DNA from: Caballeronia megalochromosomata
GTDB taxonomy: Bacteria; Pseudomonadota; Gammaproteobacteria; Burkholderiales; Burkholderiaceae
DNA: 64,000 bases
NCBI GenBank assembly: GCA_001580565.1
Contig: LRBF01000030.1
Span: 1-64,000, forward strand
Direction of reading: 5' to 3'
In this document: positions 39,333-48,400 of the stretch, in pieces
How positions within the stretch are numbered: position 1 is the stretch's first letter
Layout of the letters: each line of letters begins with the position of its first letter
Program-made: the position numbers and the translations under genes
Notes under the pieces: generated by a model
Told to the model about the DNA's origin: nothing
Databases searched by the model: none
The model's input: the letters and a program-made list of their open reading frames with translations, nothing else

Positions 39333-40117
39333 TGTTGGGATGCTCCTGCAAACTGACGCAGCGCGTTCAATTGCGGCAGCACTTCGTCGGCCGCGCGCTT
39401 CACGTCGTTCTGAAAATCGATTTCGATCCACGGTGCGCCGGTCACGTCGGCGATATCGAACACGTGGGACGGGTTCTGCAAATTCTCCAGCAACAGGTCG
39501 CGCACCGCTTCTTCATGCGGCATCTTCGCGCGATCCGTCGCCACGTATTCGGCGCAGATGTCGGCGAGGCGCGTGGCCGTCGCCTGATCGAAGCGGAAGA
39601 AGCCCACCGATTCACCGATGGTGTCGTACTTCAGACCCGCCGCGACCTGCTTGCGCAACTCGACCGGCACGCCGTTTTCGACGCACAGCTTCACCGGCTC
39701 GTCACCGGCTTCGAAGTCGCGATCGATCAGCAGGCGATTCACCGAACCGCCCGCGACGAGCGGCGCGAAGATGCGTTCGTCATAGAGCACGTCGGCGTCC
39801 ATCAGCAGGACGTCGCCGCCGCGCGTCATCGCGTCGCGCGCGGTGTGCACGGACAGCACGCTGCCGAGCGTGAACTCGTCGTTGACGACGATTTCGGTCT
39901 TCGGCTTCCAGTCGATGGACGCGAGCTCCGCTTCGATCTGCTCGCTCTTGAAGCCGGTCACGAAGACGACTTCATCGACATTCGCCGACTTCAAGAAGTG
40001 CAGATGACGCTCCAACAGCGAAGCATCGCCAAAACGCAGCAGACATTTCGGCTTTTGCTGGCCTTCGGGCTGAACGAGGCGCAAGCCCATCCCGGCCGCA
40101 AGAATAATTGCGCGCAT
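39329..40117 (-). CDS. Stand-alone nucleotidyltransferase, phosphocholine cytidylyltransferase-like
   Basis: The 262-residue protein has the canonical sugar/aminoalcohol nucleotidyltransferase motif LAAGMGLRL at 6-14, with lysines in QKPK (22-24) and the metal Asp in [25 protein letters not shown] is a typical second strand. Families with this pattern include LicC and PntC, which form CMP-choline or CMP-AEP. In this operon CMP-AEP is the most likely product, but the fused domain of the next gene could do the same. The C-terminal part does not carry an additional domain. Confidence 0.85.
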   Translation of the reverse strand: MRAIILAAGMGLRLVQPEGQQKPKCLLRFGDASLLERHLHFLKSANVDEVVFVTGFKSEQIEAELASIDWKPKTEIVVNDEFTLGSVLSVHTARDAMTRGGDVLLMDADVLYDERIFAPLVAGGSVNRLLIDRDFEAGDEPVKLCVENGVPVELRKQVAAGLKYDTIGESVGFFRFDQATATRLADICAEYVATDRAKMPHEEAVRDLLLENLQNPSHVFDIADVTGAPWIEIDFQNDVKRAADEVLPQLNALRQFAGASQQ

Positions 40118-40141
40118 GCTTGTGTTCCCTTCGTGGGTGGG

Positions 40142-41158
40142 TCAGTCGATGTCCGGCACGCGCGCGAGACGGCGGCGCTGCCAGCCTTTTTCAACGAAAT
40201 GCAGATAGACGATGCCAGGCACGCCGAGCAGCAGTTCGCGCGCGCGCTTGGCGAGCGAGAGCGCGAGCGCCGCCTCGGGCGGCAAGCCGACCAGGCGCGC
40301 GAGCAGCAGATAGCCGCCTTCCTGCACGCCGAGCGAGCCGGGAATGGCGAACGCCGCGCCGCGAATCGCCTGGCCGAGGCTTTCGAGCAGCAGCGCTTCC
40401 GCCCAGCCGACCGGATGGCCGAGCAGATGCAGCGCGAGCCACACCTCGCCCGTGCCGACGATCCAGCCGACGAGACTCAGGCCGAAGCTCGACGCCACCT
40501 TGCCGCGCTCGCGATACATCTCGTGCACGGCGGCATCGACGGCTTCGGCGCGCGTCACGAGCGACGACCAGTCGCGCTTGGCCGAGAACTTCGCCGCGAT
40601 GCCGGATGCGAAACGCATCGCGCGGCCGAAGAGACCGCGCCGCTGCGCGAGATAGAAACCGAAGATCATGAGACCGATCACGCCGATCACGGCCAGCACC
40701 GCGATCGTCACGGTGGACGACGAACCGCCCGCCGCGTAACCCGTCAGCAGCACGACGCCGATCAGCGCGAAGATCAGCTGCGCGACGGTCTGCATCGTCG
40801 TGCTCACGGTGATGACCGCGGCCGCGTCGCGCGCGCGCATGCCGCGCTGCGCGAGATAGCGGACCATCAGCATCGGCCCGCCGATCTGGCCCGCGGGCAT
40901 CAGGCTGTTCACCGATTCACCGGCCCAGCGCGCGAGCAACGCGTCGAGCAGGGAAACGTCGCGCTCCTTGTCGGAGAAGAGCACGCTGATCGCGCCGGCA
41001 TCGATGAAAAGCGGCACGAAGTGAAACGCCGCGACTGCGACGAGCCCCCAGCCGGCCGCGGCCAGCGTCGATGCGACCGAACCGAAGCCTTGCCAGCCGA
41101 GCAGCGCGATGAACAGCACCACGCCGACCGACAGCAGAAATGTGCCCGCGCGGCTCAT
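40142..41158 (-). CDS. Lysylphosphatidylglycerol synthase TM-domain / HpnL-like flippase family protein
   Basis: A 338-residue polytopic inner-membrane protein with about eight hydrophobic segments. SVNSLMPAGQIGGPMLMVRYLAQ (near residues 80-105) is the signature loop of the LPG_synthase_TM (UPF0104) family. Members flip lipids or act as transmembrane partners. There is no catalytic GNAT domain, so it is not a lysyl transferase. HpnL-like proteins are associated with lipid modification genes. A role in moving the phosphonolipid is inference. It overlaps the oxygenase gene by four bases. Confidence 0.85.
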   Translation of the reverse strand: MSRAGTFLLSVGVVLFIALLGWQGFGSVASTLAAAGWGLVAVAAFHFVPLFIDAGAISVLFSDKERDVSLLDALLARWAGESVNSLMPAGQIGGPMLMVRYLAQRGMRARDAAAVITVSTTMQTVAQLIFALIGVVLLTGYAAGGSSSTVTIAVLAVIGVIGLMIFGFYLAQRRGLFGRAMRFASGIAAKFSAKRDWSSLVTRAEAVDAAVHEMYRERGKVASSFGLSLVGWIVGTGEVWLALHLLGHPVGWAEALLLESLGQAIRGAAFAIPGSLGVQEGGYLLLARLVGLPPEAALALSLAKRARELLLGVPGIVYLHFVEKGWQRRRLARVPDID

Positions 41159-41967
41159 GCCTGTCCGTTCTTGCCGCCCTTGCGGCGAAAGACCTGCCTG
41201 AAGCCGAAATATGCGATCGAGTCCTTCATGTTCGAGATGAAGCGCTGGAAAGGCCGCATGTTCGGGTTCGTCACGTACTCGAACGTGAGCGACACGCGCA
41301 TCTCGTTCTCGCCGAGCGGCGTGACGCGATGGCGCAGCTTGTCGCCGTCGAAGAACACGAACGCGCCGGGCGGATATTGCACCGAGCCCGGCTGATCCGG
41401 AACCTCGGGCGTCTTCGTGTGCAGTTCGTAGTCGAGCTTGCAGGAGGAGTCGTCGATCACGCCGAGCAGGAGCGTGTAGCGGCGGCCCTCGTAATATGAC
41501 GTGTCGTAATGCCAGCCGATGTGATCACCCGGGCGCGTGTAGAAATAAAGCGCGTAGGCGTGCGGATCATCCTGCGGGGAAAGTTGCAGCTTGTCGCCGG
41601 TAATCGCCTCGAGCCACTTGATGAGCGCTTCCGAACGATACAGATCAGCGATGAACGGCGCGAGCTTGTCGAGCGTATGGCGGCTCACGCTGCCGCCCGC
41701 CTTGTGGCCCGGCAGATAGTTGCGGTTCACGGACGGCATGACGTCATGCACGGCGGCGATCAGCCGCTCGGTGTAGTCGCGCGGCAGGAAGTCCTCTATA
41801 TATAGAAACGAGCCCTGCTGGCCGTATTCGTCGCGCAGCTTCGGCGTTTGCAGTGACGCAAGGCGCGCGTTCAGGGTCGAATCGATGTCGCGCTTCGACG
41901 GACGGTCGAGCGCCGCCGCGTGCGCGGGTTGAGTCAGCGTGCTGTCCGGAGTTGCCGTATCGCTCAT
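41155..41967 (-). CDS. 2-oxoglutarate/Fe(II)-dependent oxygenase
   Basis: A 270-residue soluble double-stranded beta-helix oxygenase. The iron triad is His153, Asp155 in GWHYDTSY and His213 in DKLRHRVTP; Arg224 in ENEMRVSLTFE would bind 2-oxoglutarate. The N-terminal 45 residues are variable. No transmembrane segment is visible. It lies between the phosphatidyltransferase and the flippase, with four-base overlaps on both sides, so it must act in the same pathway. Hydroxylation of AEP or of the lipid acyl chain is the plausible reaction, but the substrate is unknown. Confidence 0.88.
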   Translation of the reverse strand: MSDTATPDSTLTQPAHAAALDRPSKRDIDSTLNARLASLQTPKLRDEYGQQGSFLYIEDFLPRDYTERLIAAVHDVMPSVNRNYLPGHKAGGSVSRHTLDKLAPFIADLYRSEALIKWLEAITGDKLQLSPQDDPHAYALYFYTRPGDHIGWHYDTSYYEGRRYTLLLGVIDDSSCKLDYELHTKTPEVPDQPGSVQYPPGAFVFFDGDKLRHRVTPLGENEMRVSLTFEYVTNPNMRPFQRFISNMKDSIAYFGFRQVFRRKGGKNGQA

Positions 41968-42662
41968 CTCACCGCCTGAAGATCATTACCGTCTTTCGCG
42001 TGCGACGCCTGGGCGCGCTCCTTCGACCGCCGGACCACGCGCTGATGATCCACCGCCACGTAAATGGCGAAGAGCGGCGCGCCGATCGCCGCCGCGACCA
42101 GAAACGGCGTCATGCCGTTCAGGATGGTCACGACCGGCAGCAGGTACAGCACGTCTTCCGTTTCGAATCCGGCCATCGACGCCTGCTTCGTGCCGGACTT
42201 GCCGACCATCGACTCGATGCGCATGCGCAGGAAGAAGATCAGCGCCACCGCCACGCCCGCGATGCCGCCGAGCCATTGCGCGGGCACGATCATCGACGGG
42301 TGATGCACGGCGACATAAAACCCGATGCCGAGAAACAGCAGCACGGTCACGAGCGCGTCGCATGCGAGGTCGTAGAGATGGCCGATCTTGCTCGACTGTC
42401 CGCTGATGCGCGCGAGCTCGCCGTCGGTGTGATCGACGAAGTTCGACAGCGCGATGAGAAGCGCGCCGAGCGTGCACATCCAGAACTGGCCGAGCGATAA
42501 ATAGTACGCCCCGGCCAGACCGATGGCGAGGCGCAACGTGGTCAGATGATTGGGCGTTACCGGCGTGCCGACGAGCGGCGTGACGAGGCGGCGTGCGAGC
42601 CGCGCATCCCATGTGGCGGGCTCGGGAACGGCTTTAGGATTGGGCGGACACGATTTTGTCAT
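41964..42662 (-). CDS. CDP-alcohol phosphatidyltransferase family protein
   Basis: The 232-residue membrane protein has the complete motif D77xxDGxxAR...G94xxxD98xxxD102 (VDHTDGELARISGQSSK then GHLYDLACD). These enzymes transfer a phospho-alcohol from CDP-alcohol to a lipid, or phosphatidyl from CDP-DAG. With a CMP-AEP-forming gene nearby it could transfer AEP from CMP-AEP to diacylglycerol, like choline phosphotransferase. It is the first gene of the minus-strand operon and overlaps the oxygenase by four bases. Confidence 0.9.
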   Translation of the reverse strand: MTKSCPPNPKAVPEPATWDARLARRLVTPLVGTPVTPNHLTTLRLAIGLAGAYYLSLGQFWMCTLGALLIALSNFVDHTDGELARISGQSSKIGHLYDLACDALVTVLLFLGIGFYVAVHHPSMIVPAQWLGGIAGVAVALIFFLRMRIESMVGKSGTKQASMAGFETEDVLYLLPVVTILNGMTPFLVAAAIGAPLFAIYVAVDHQRVVRRSKERAQASHAKDGNDLQAVR

Positions 42663-42836
42663 CCCGGGAATATATCGCTAATTCATCGAAGCTGCATATA
42701 TTGCGGCCCCGCGTCGCGGCGATAATTCCCTGTTTAGTCAAGGCTGACGGGCCGGTTTGAAATTTTCGTCGACCCCGTAATCAGCAACCAACTCCGACGC
42801 GGATCGGCAAGAATTTCCGCGCCGATTTCATCGCGA

Positions 42837-43541
42837 TCAGTCGACGTTCTTGGCTGCGGGCGAGCTCGCCGCGCCGGCCGAAGACGCCGTTTCGTTCGAG
42901 ATGCCGCCGTTCTTGTCCACCGGAAGCGTCACCGTGCGCACCGTGCCATTGCCGAGCGGGAAATCCGCGAGCGCGCTGCGCACGAGGTACGGCATGGCCT
43001 GATAGAGCGACGGATCGCCCGTCGAATTGACCGCCGTCACCTTGTAGGTTTCGCGACCGGTCTTTCGGTCGTTCATGCGGATCTGCAGCGCGTGGATGTA
43101 GACCGGATAGCTCTGGTCGACGTAACCCGTCGGACCCCACGGACCGTATGGCCCCCAGCCGCCCCACGGTCCACCCCAGTACGGACCCGCGCCCCACGGA
43201 CCGTACATCGGCCACGGATCGTAGTAGACGGGCTGACGCACGGTCACCGTGTCGCCCCGAATCGAATAGGCGATCGCAATCTGATAATTCGCGCTCGCCT
43301 CCGGAACCTGACGGAAGTTGTATTTCGCGAGTTCATTCGCGACCAGGGTCTCGTAAGTCGTCTGTTCGATGCTGTTTTGCTGCTCGCCCTTGCGCGCGAA
43401 CGCATAGGTGCGTGTCGCGTCGCTGCCGCTCCAGTCGGAGAACGCGGTGACCTGCGTCTGGACATAGGTCGTGCAGCCCGCGAGCCACATCGCCGTCAAT
43501 ATCAGCGCCCATTTGCAGAGCGCCCTGATCGGGAAATTCAT
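42837..43541 (-). CDS. DUF4136-like lipoprotein with Gly/Pro/Trp-rich insert
   Basis: A 234-residue protein with a lipobox: WALILTAMWLAGCTTYVQTQ, with the acylated Cys in LAGC. The start at 43541 (MNFPIRALCKW) has GAGG seven bases upstream. The mature part, VTAFSDWSGSDATRTYAF, resembles DUF4136 proteins of unknown function. A central insert (PWPMYGPWGAGPYWGGPWGG) is rich in Gly, Pro, Trp and Tyr. The C-terminus is Ala/Ser-rich. It is upstream of, and divergent to, pepN. Confidence 0.78.
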   Translation of the reverse strand: MNFPIRALCKWALILTAMWLAGCTTYVQTQVTAFSDWSGSDATRTYAFARKGEQQNSIEQTTYETLVANELAKYNFRQVPEASANYQIAIAYSIRGDTVTVRQPVYYDPWPMYGPWGAGPYWGGPWGGWGPYGPWGPTGYVDQSYPVYIHALQIRMNDRKTGRETYKVTAVNSTGDPSLYQAMPYLVRSALADFPLGNGTVRTVTLPVDKNGGISNETASSAGAASSPAAKNVD

Positions 43542-43648
43542 GGTCGTCCTCATTTCGTTGCGCACCCTTCTCAGTTATAGACAGCACCGCCGCGGCTCGC
43601 GCGGCGGCGTCCTGTTTTGTGGGTTCCACGACGCGTGGCGCCGCCCGA

Positions 43649-43676
43649 TTCACGATCTCCGGACGGCTTGTACAAT
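43649..43676 (+). promoter_or_regulatory. Possible pepN promoter
   Basis: TTCACG (43649-43654) and TACAAT (43671-43676) are spaced by 16 bases and precede the pepN ATG by about 90 bases. Confidence 0.4.
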
Positions 43677-43764
43677 GGTTCGACCAGGCGCGCACGCGTT
43701 GGTGCGCTCGAATGCGCACGCATGAGACGCCGGCGCCGTTCAATCCAAACACGAAGATCTTGCC

Positions 43765-46482
43765 ATGTCTACCACGACCGCATCCGCTGTGATTCGCCGC
43801 CAGGACTACACGCCGCCTGCCTTCCTGATCGACGCCGTCGCGCTCGAGTTCGACCTCGTGCCGGCGCGCACGGTCGTGAAGAACACGATGAAGCTGCGCC
43901 GCAACCCCGACGCCCAAGGCGATGCGTCGCGGCTCGACCTGATGGGCGAACAACTCGAATTCGTGAGCGCGACGATCGACGGCGTCGCGCACGCGGATGT
44001 CCGTGTCCATGAAAACGGACTGTCCATCGGCAATATTCCGGCGGATGCGTTCGAGCTTAGCATCGAGAGCATCTGCAATCCGGCCGAGAACACGACGCTG
44101 TCCGGACTTTATGTCTCCAGCGGCAACTTCTTCACGCAGTGCGAAGCGGAGGGCTTTCGCCGCATCACCTACTTCCTCGATCGTCCCGACGTGATGGCCA
44201 CCTACACCGTGACGCTGCGCGCCGACAAGACCGCGTGTCCGGTGCTGCTGTCCAACGGCAACCTGATCGACGAAGGCGATCTGCCCGATGGCCGCCACTT
44301 CGCCAAATGGGAAGACCCGTTCAAGAAGCCGAGCTATTTGTTCGCGCTCGTCGCGGGCAAGCTCGTGTACATCGAGGAGCGCATCCGGTCCGGATCGGGC
44401 AAGGAGAAGCTGCTGCAGGTCTGGGTCGAGCCGCACGATCTCGACAAGACCCGTCACGCGATGGATTCGCTCATCAACTCGATCCGCTGGGACGAAAAGC
44501 GCTTCGGCCTGGAACTGGATCTGGACCGCTTCATGATCGTCGCGGTGAGCGACTTCAACATGGGCGCGATGGAGAACAAAGGGCTCAACATCTTCAACAC
44601 GAAGTATGTGCTCGCGAATCCCGAAACCGCGACGGACACGGACTTCTCCAACATCGAGGCCGTGGTCGGCCACGAGTACTTCCATAACTGGACCGGCAAC
44701 CGCGTGACCTGCCGCGACTGGTTCCAGTTGAGCCTGAAGGAAGGCCTGACCGTGTTCCGCGATCAGGAATTCTCGGCCGACATGGCCGCGGGTGATGTCG
44801 AAGGCGCCGCGAGCGCCGCCGCGCGCGCGACCAAACGCATCGAGGACGTGCGCGTGCTGCGCCAGATGCAGTTCGCCGAGGACGCCGGCCCGATGGCGCA
44901 TCCGGTGCGCCCGGAAAGCTACGTCGAGATCAACAACTTCTACACGATGACCGTCTATGAGAAAGGCTCGGAAGTCGTGCGGATGTATCAGACGCTCTTC
45001 GGCCGCGACGGCTTCCGGCGCGGCATGGATCTGTATTTCAAGCGGTTCGACGGCCAGGCCGTGACCTGCGACGACTTCCGTCACGCGCTCGCCGACGCGA
45101 ATCAGCGCGATCTCGCGCAGTTCGAGCGCTGGTACAGCCAGGCGGGCACGCCGCGCGTGTCGGTACGCGCAGACTACGACGCCGCGAGCAGGCGCTACAC
45201 GCTGACACTCGCGCAGGGTTACGGCGACGGGTCGGAAGCTGCGCGCGACACGCAGAAAGGTCCGCTGCTGATTCCGTTCTCGGTCGGCCTGATCGGCCAG
45301 AACGGCGCGGATCTGCCGCTGCGTCTCGAAGGCGAGAAGGAGCCGAACGGGACGACGCGCGTGCTCGAATTCACCGGGCGCGAACAGTCCTTCACCTTCG
45401 TCGACGTGAACGAGACGCCCCTGCCCTCGCTCCTGCGCAATTTTTCGGCGCCGGTGATCGTCGAATACGACTATACGAACGATGAGCTCGCGTTCCTGCT
45501 CGCGCACGACAGCGATCCGTTCAACCGCTGGGAAGCCGGCCAGCGTCTCGCCACGCGCGAGCTGCTCGCGCTTGCCGAACGCGCCGCCAAGGGCGAGGCG
45601 CTTGCAATCGACGATCAGGTGATCGCCGCGTTCGCCCGCGTGCTCGACGACACCACGCTCACGCCCGCCTTCCGCGAACTCGCGCTGATGTTGCCGTCGG
45701 AAAGTTATCTCGCCGAGCAGATGACCGTGTCCGATCCGGCCGCCGTGCACGCGGCGCGCGTCTTCATGAGCCGCCGGCTCGCGTCGCAATTGCGCGACAA
45801 GTGGCTCGCGACGTATGAAGCGAACCGCACGCCTGGCGAATATCGCCCGTTGCCGGAAGACGCCGGCAAGCGCGGCCTGAAGAATCTCTCGCTCGCCTAC
45901 CTGAGCCAGCTCGACGATCCGCGCGAATCCGTCCGGCTTGCGCAGGCGCAGTACGATGCCGCCAATAACATGACCGACCGTTCAGCGGCGCTCGCGGCGC
46001 TCTTACTCGCGAGCGCGACGAAGGGCGCGGATGCGACGGTCGCGGACGCGGCGCTCGCGGACTTTTATCGCCGCTTCGAGAACGAGGCGCTCGTCATCGA
46101 CAAGTGGTTCGCGCTTCAGGCGACGCAGCGCGGCGGGCCGGATCGCAAGGTGATCGAGATCGTGCGCACGCTGATGCAGCATCAGGCGTTCAATATCAAG
46201 AACCCGAATCGCGCGCGCTCGCTGATCTTCAGCTTCTGCAGCGGCAACCCGGCGCAGTTCCATGCCGCCGACGGTTCCGGCTATGCGTTCTGGGCCGAAC
46301 AGGTGATCGCGCTCGACGCGCTCAATCCGCAGGTCGCGGCGCGTCTCGCGCGCGGACTGGAACTGTGGCGCCGCTTCACGCCGCGCTTGCGCGAGAAGAT
46401 GCACGCGGCATTGAGCGAAGTCGCGTCGAAGGCGAAATCGCGCGACGTGCGCGAGGTGGTCGAAAAGGCGCTCGCGGCTTAA
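43765..46482 (+). CDS. pepN: Aminopeptidase N (M1 family)
   Basis: The 905-residue cytoplasmic zinc metallopeptidase removes N-terminal residues from peptides. GAMEN is at 267-271 and binds the free N-terminus. The zinc motif is H303EYFH307 with the third ligand Glu326 in LKEGLT. The start MSTTTASAVIRRQDYTPPAFL is typical of proteobacterial PepN. A strong hairpin follows at 46493-46530. It is the longest gene in the window. Confidence 0.96.
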   Translation: MSTTTASAVIRRQDYTPPAFLIDAVALEFDLVPARTVVKNTMKLRRNPDAQGDASRLDLMGEQLEFVSATIDGVAHADVRVHENGLSIGNIPADAFELSIESICNPAENTTLSGLYVSSGNFFTQCEAEGFRRITYFLDRPDVMATYTVTLRADKTACPVLLSNGNLIDEGDLPDGRHFAKWEDPFKKPSYLFALVAGKLVYIEERIRSGSGKEKLLQVWVEPHDLDKTRHAMDSLINSIRWDEKRFGLELDLDRFMIVAVSDFNMGAMENKGLNIFNTKYVLANPETATDTDFSNIEAVVGHEYFHNWTGNRVTCRDWFQLSLKEGLTVFRDQEFSADMAAGDVEGAASAAARATKRIEDVRVLRQMQFAEDAGPMAHPVRPESYVEINNFYTMTVYEKGSEVVRMYQTLFGRDGFRRGMDLYFKRFDGQAVTCDDFRHALADANQRDLAQFERWYSQAGTPRVSVRADYDAASRRYTLTLAQGYGDGSEAARDTQKGPLLIPFSVGLIGQNGADLPLRLEGEKEPNGTTRVLEFTGREQSFTFVDVNETPLPSLLRNFSAPVIVEYDYTNDELAFLLAHDSDPFNRWEAGQRLATRELLALAERAAKGEALAIDDQVIAAFARVLDDTTLTPAFRELALMLPSESYLAEQMTVSDPAAVHAARVFMSRRLASQLRDKWLATYEANRTPGEYRPLPEDAGKRGLKNLSLAYLSQLDDPRESVRLAQAQYDAANNMTDRSAALAALLLASATKGADATVADAALADFYRRFENEALVIDKWFALQATQRGGPDRKVIEIVRTLMQHQAFNIKNPNRARSLIFSFCSGNPAQFHAADGSGYAFWAEQVIALDALNPQVAARLARGLELWRRFTPRLREKMHAALSEVASKAKSRDVREVVEKALAA

Positions 46483-46492
46483 AGGCTGTTTT

Positions 46493-46530
46493 GCGACCGC
46501 CGCGTGAAGTTTTGGCGCGGCGGTCGCTGT
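46493..46530 (+). terminator. Terminator-like hairpin after pepN
   Basis: GCGACCGCCGCG and CGCGGCGGTCGC form a 12-bp perfect stem, 8 bases after the stop. The T run is weak, so it may be a stabilising or rho-linked hairpin. Confidence 0.65.
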
Positions 46531-46597
46531 CACATGGGGTGGCCGGGTCGAGCGGTTAGAATCGTGAATATTCGTCTAACGCTCACGGAGCCCGAGC

Positions 46598-47617
46598 ATG
46601 TCCTCCATATCCAGCCGCACCACGCTGTCGAAATACCTGATCGAGCAGCAGCGTGAACACCAGAACCTGCCGGCCGACCTGCGTCTCCTGATCGAAGTCG
46701 TCGCGCGCGCGTGCAAGCAGATCAGCTATCACGTCAGCAAGGGCGCGCTGGGCGAAGCGCTCGGAAGCGCCGGCAGCGAGAACGTTCAGGGCGAAGTGCA
46801 GAAAAAGCTCGACGTGCTCTCGAACGAAATCCTGCTCGAAGCCAATGAATGGGGCGGCAACCTGGCCGCAATGGCATCGGAAGAAATGGAAAAGATCTTC
46901 CCGATTCCGAACCGCTACCCGAAGGGCAACTATTTGCTGACGTTCGATCCGCTCGACGGCTCGTCGAATATCGACGTGAACGTGTCGATCGGCACGATCT
47001 TCTCGGTGCTGAGTTGCCCGGACGGCGTCGAGCCGAGCGAAGCCGCGTTCATGCAGCCGGGGTCGCAACAGGTCGCGGCAGGCTACGCCGTGTATGGCCC
47101 ACAGACGGTCCTCGTGCTGACGACCGGCCACGGCGTGAACTGCTTCACGCTCGACCGCGAACTCGGCTCGTGGGTGCTCACGCAGCGCGACATGACGATC
47201 CCGGACGAAACGCACGAATACGCGATCAACGCGTCGAACATCCGTCACTGGTATGAGCCGGTGCAGCGCTACATCGGCGAGCTGAACGACGGCAAGGACG
47301 GCGCGCGCAAGGAAGACTTCAACATGCGCTGGATCGCGTCGATGGTCGCGGACGTGCACCGTATCCTGACGCGCGGCGGCATCTTCATGTATCCGGCCGA
47401 CAAGCGCGATCCGTCGAAGCCCGGCAAGTTGCGCCTGATGTACGAAGCGAACCCGATGTCCTTCATCGTCGAGCAGGCCGGCGGCGCCGCGACCAACGGC
47501 GAGCAACGCATCCTCGATATCGTTCCGACGAGCCTGCATCAGCGCGTGCCAGTGTTCCTCGGCTCGAAGAGCGAAGTCGATCGCGTGACCCGCTACCATC
47601 TCGAAAAGAAAAATTGA
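46598..47617 (+). CDS. fbp: Class 1 fructose-1,6-bisphosphatase
   Basis: Fbp is the gluconeogenic phosphatase, using magnesium to dephosphorylate fructose 1,6-bisphosphate. The 339-residue protein has [20 protein letters not shown] near residues 121-140, the metal motif, and [20 protein letters not shown] in the C-terminal substrate part. The start [18 protein letters not shown] is typical. TAGAAT at 46557-46562 may be the -10 box. It is followed by the tRNA-Thr gene. Confidence 0.97.
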   Translation: MSSISSRTTLSKYLIEQQREHQNLPADLRLLIEVVARACKQISYHVSKGALGEALGSAGSENVQGEVQKKLDVLSNEILLEANEWGGNLAAMASEEMEKIFPIPNRYPKGNYLLTFDPLDGSSNIDVNVSIGTIFSVLSCPDGVEPSEAAFMQPGSQQVAAGYAVYGPQTVLVLTTGHGVNCFTLDRELGSWVLTQRDMTIPDETHEYAINASNIRHWYEPVQRYIGELNDGKDGARKEDFNMRWIASMVADVHRILTRGGIFMYPADKRDPSKPGKLRLMYEANPMSFIVEQAGGAATNGEQRILDIVPTSLHQRVPVFLGSKSEVDRVTRYHLEKKN

Positions 47618-47626
47618 TTCAGGGTA

Positions 47627-47656
47627 TTGCCAAAACGAGAATGTGGTCGCTATAAT
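47627..47656 (+). promoter_or_regulatory. Promoter of tRNA-Thr
   Basis: TTGCCA (47627-47632) and TATAAT (47651-47656) are spaced by 18 bases; the tRNA starts 15 bases after the -10 box. Confidence 0.75.
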
Positions 47657-47670
47657 CTTGTTTCTCTGAT

Positions 47671-47746
47671 GCCGGAATAGCTCAGACGGTAGAGCAGCGC
47701 ATTCGTAATGCGAAGGTCGGGGGTTCGATTCCTCTTTCCGGCACCA
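47671..47746 (+). tRNA. tRNA-Thr(CGT)
   Basis: GCCGGAA and TTCCGGC pair fully, with discriminator A and encoded CCA. The anticodon loop TTCGTAA gives CGT, reading ACG. D and T arms (AGCTCAGACGGTAGAGC, GGGTTCGATTCC) are typical. Length is 76 bases, close to the E. coli tRNA. Confidence 0.97.
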
Positions 47747-48400
47747 ACAAAGATTCAGGCAGCATTAAAAAACCCGCGGTCACGCAAGTGACGCGGGTTT
47801 TTTGCTTTTGGGCTTCGAGATCTCGATTCGACTTTTGTTGAGCCCCTGTCGTCAGACGCCAACACATTCTTTTGCGCTTTTGCAACGATCGCCGGCGTCG
47901 AACACAGGATTGTTATCTCAATCCCCAATCGGCCTCACCGATTTCACAATCCAGCCCGCCGCGCACCTGATTCGCCTCATATGTGCGCTTTCGTACAACA
48001 ACAAGCCATTTTCCGCTCCGCAGCATCAAGCGTCAACGCTGGTTTCCCGGTATCGTTATATCCATAGAGGAAAAGCTACAGTTTAAGTGCGCGATGGTCG
48101 CGCTTCGCTGGAAGCCATGCTGGGCGTGGCTCGCGAAGGTGCCATCGAAAGCCGGAATACTGTACTTTTTGCAGCAAACGAATGAGGGACGGCAACGAAT
48201 TACCGAAACGATGCCGATCCAAAGACGAACGATCATGCGTTGATTAATGAGGTGCGCCAATTCCGCTCAAGCCGAAGCGGTTGCGATCCGATAACGCACA
48301 TATAGAGAGAACCGTATTTCGTATTTCGGCTGCATGCGGCGGCGCAAAAGCCGCATCGGCCAGATTGGCGCAATTGTTGTAGTCATTGAGGAGAGAAATC
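47747..48400. other. 653-bp gene-free region after tRNA-Thr
   Basis: Apart from the terminator, no confident gene or repeat. Composition is more AT-rich than coding regions. Short frames lack starts with a ribosome site. It holds the upstream region of the small gene at 48401. Confidence 0.5.
47767..47804 (+). terminator. Terminator after tRNA-Thr
   Basis: AAAAAACCCGCGTCAC-type stem: ACCCGCG and CGCGGGT with A run on the left and T run on the right. Confidence 0.9.

Noticed and set aside
43333..45789. 818-codon minus-strand frame opposite pepN
   Set aside because: PepN has GAMEN and HExxH motifs in the other frame; the shadow has no signature.
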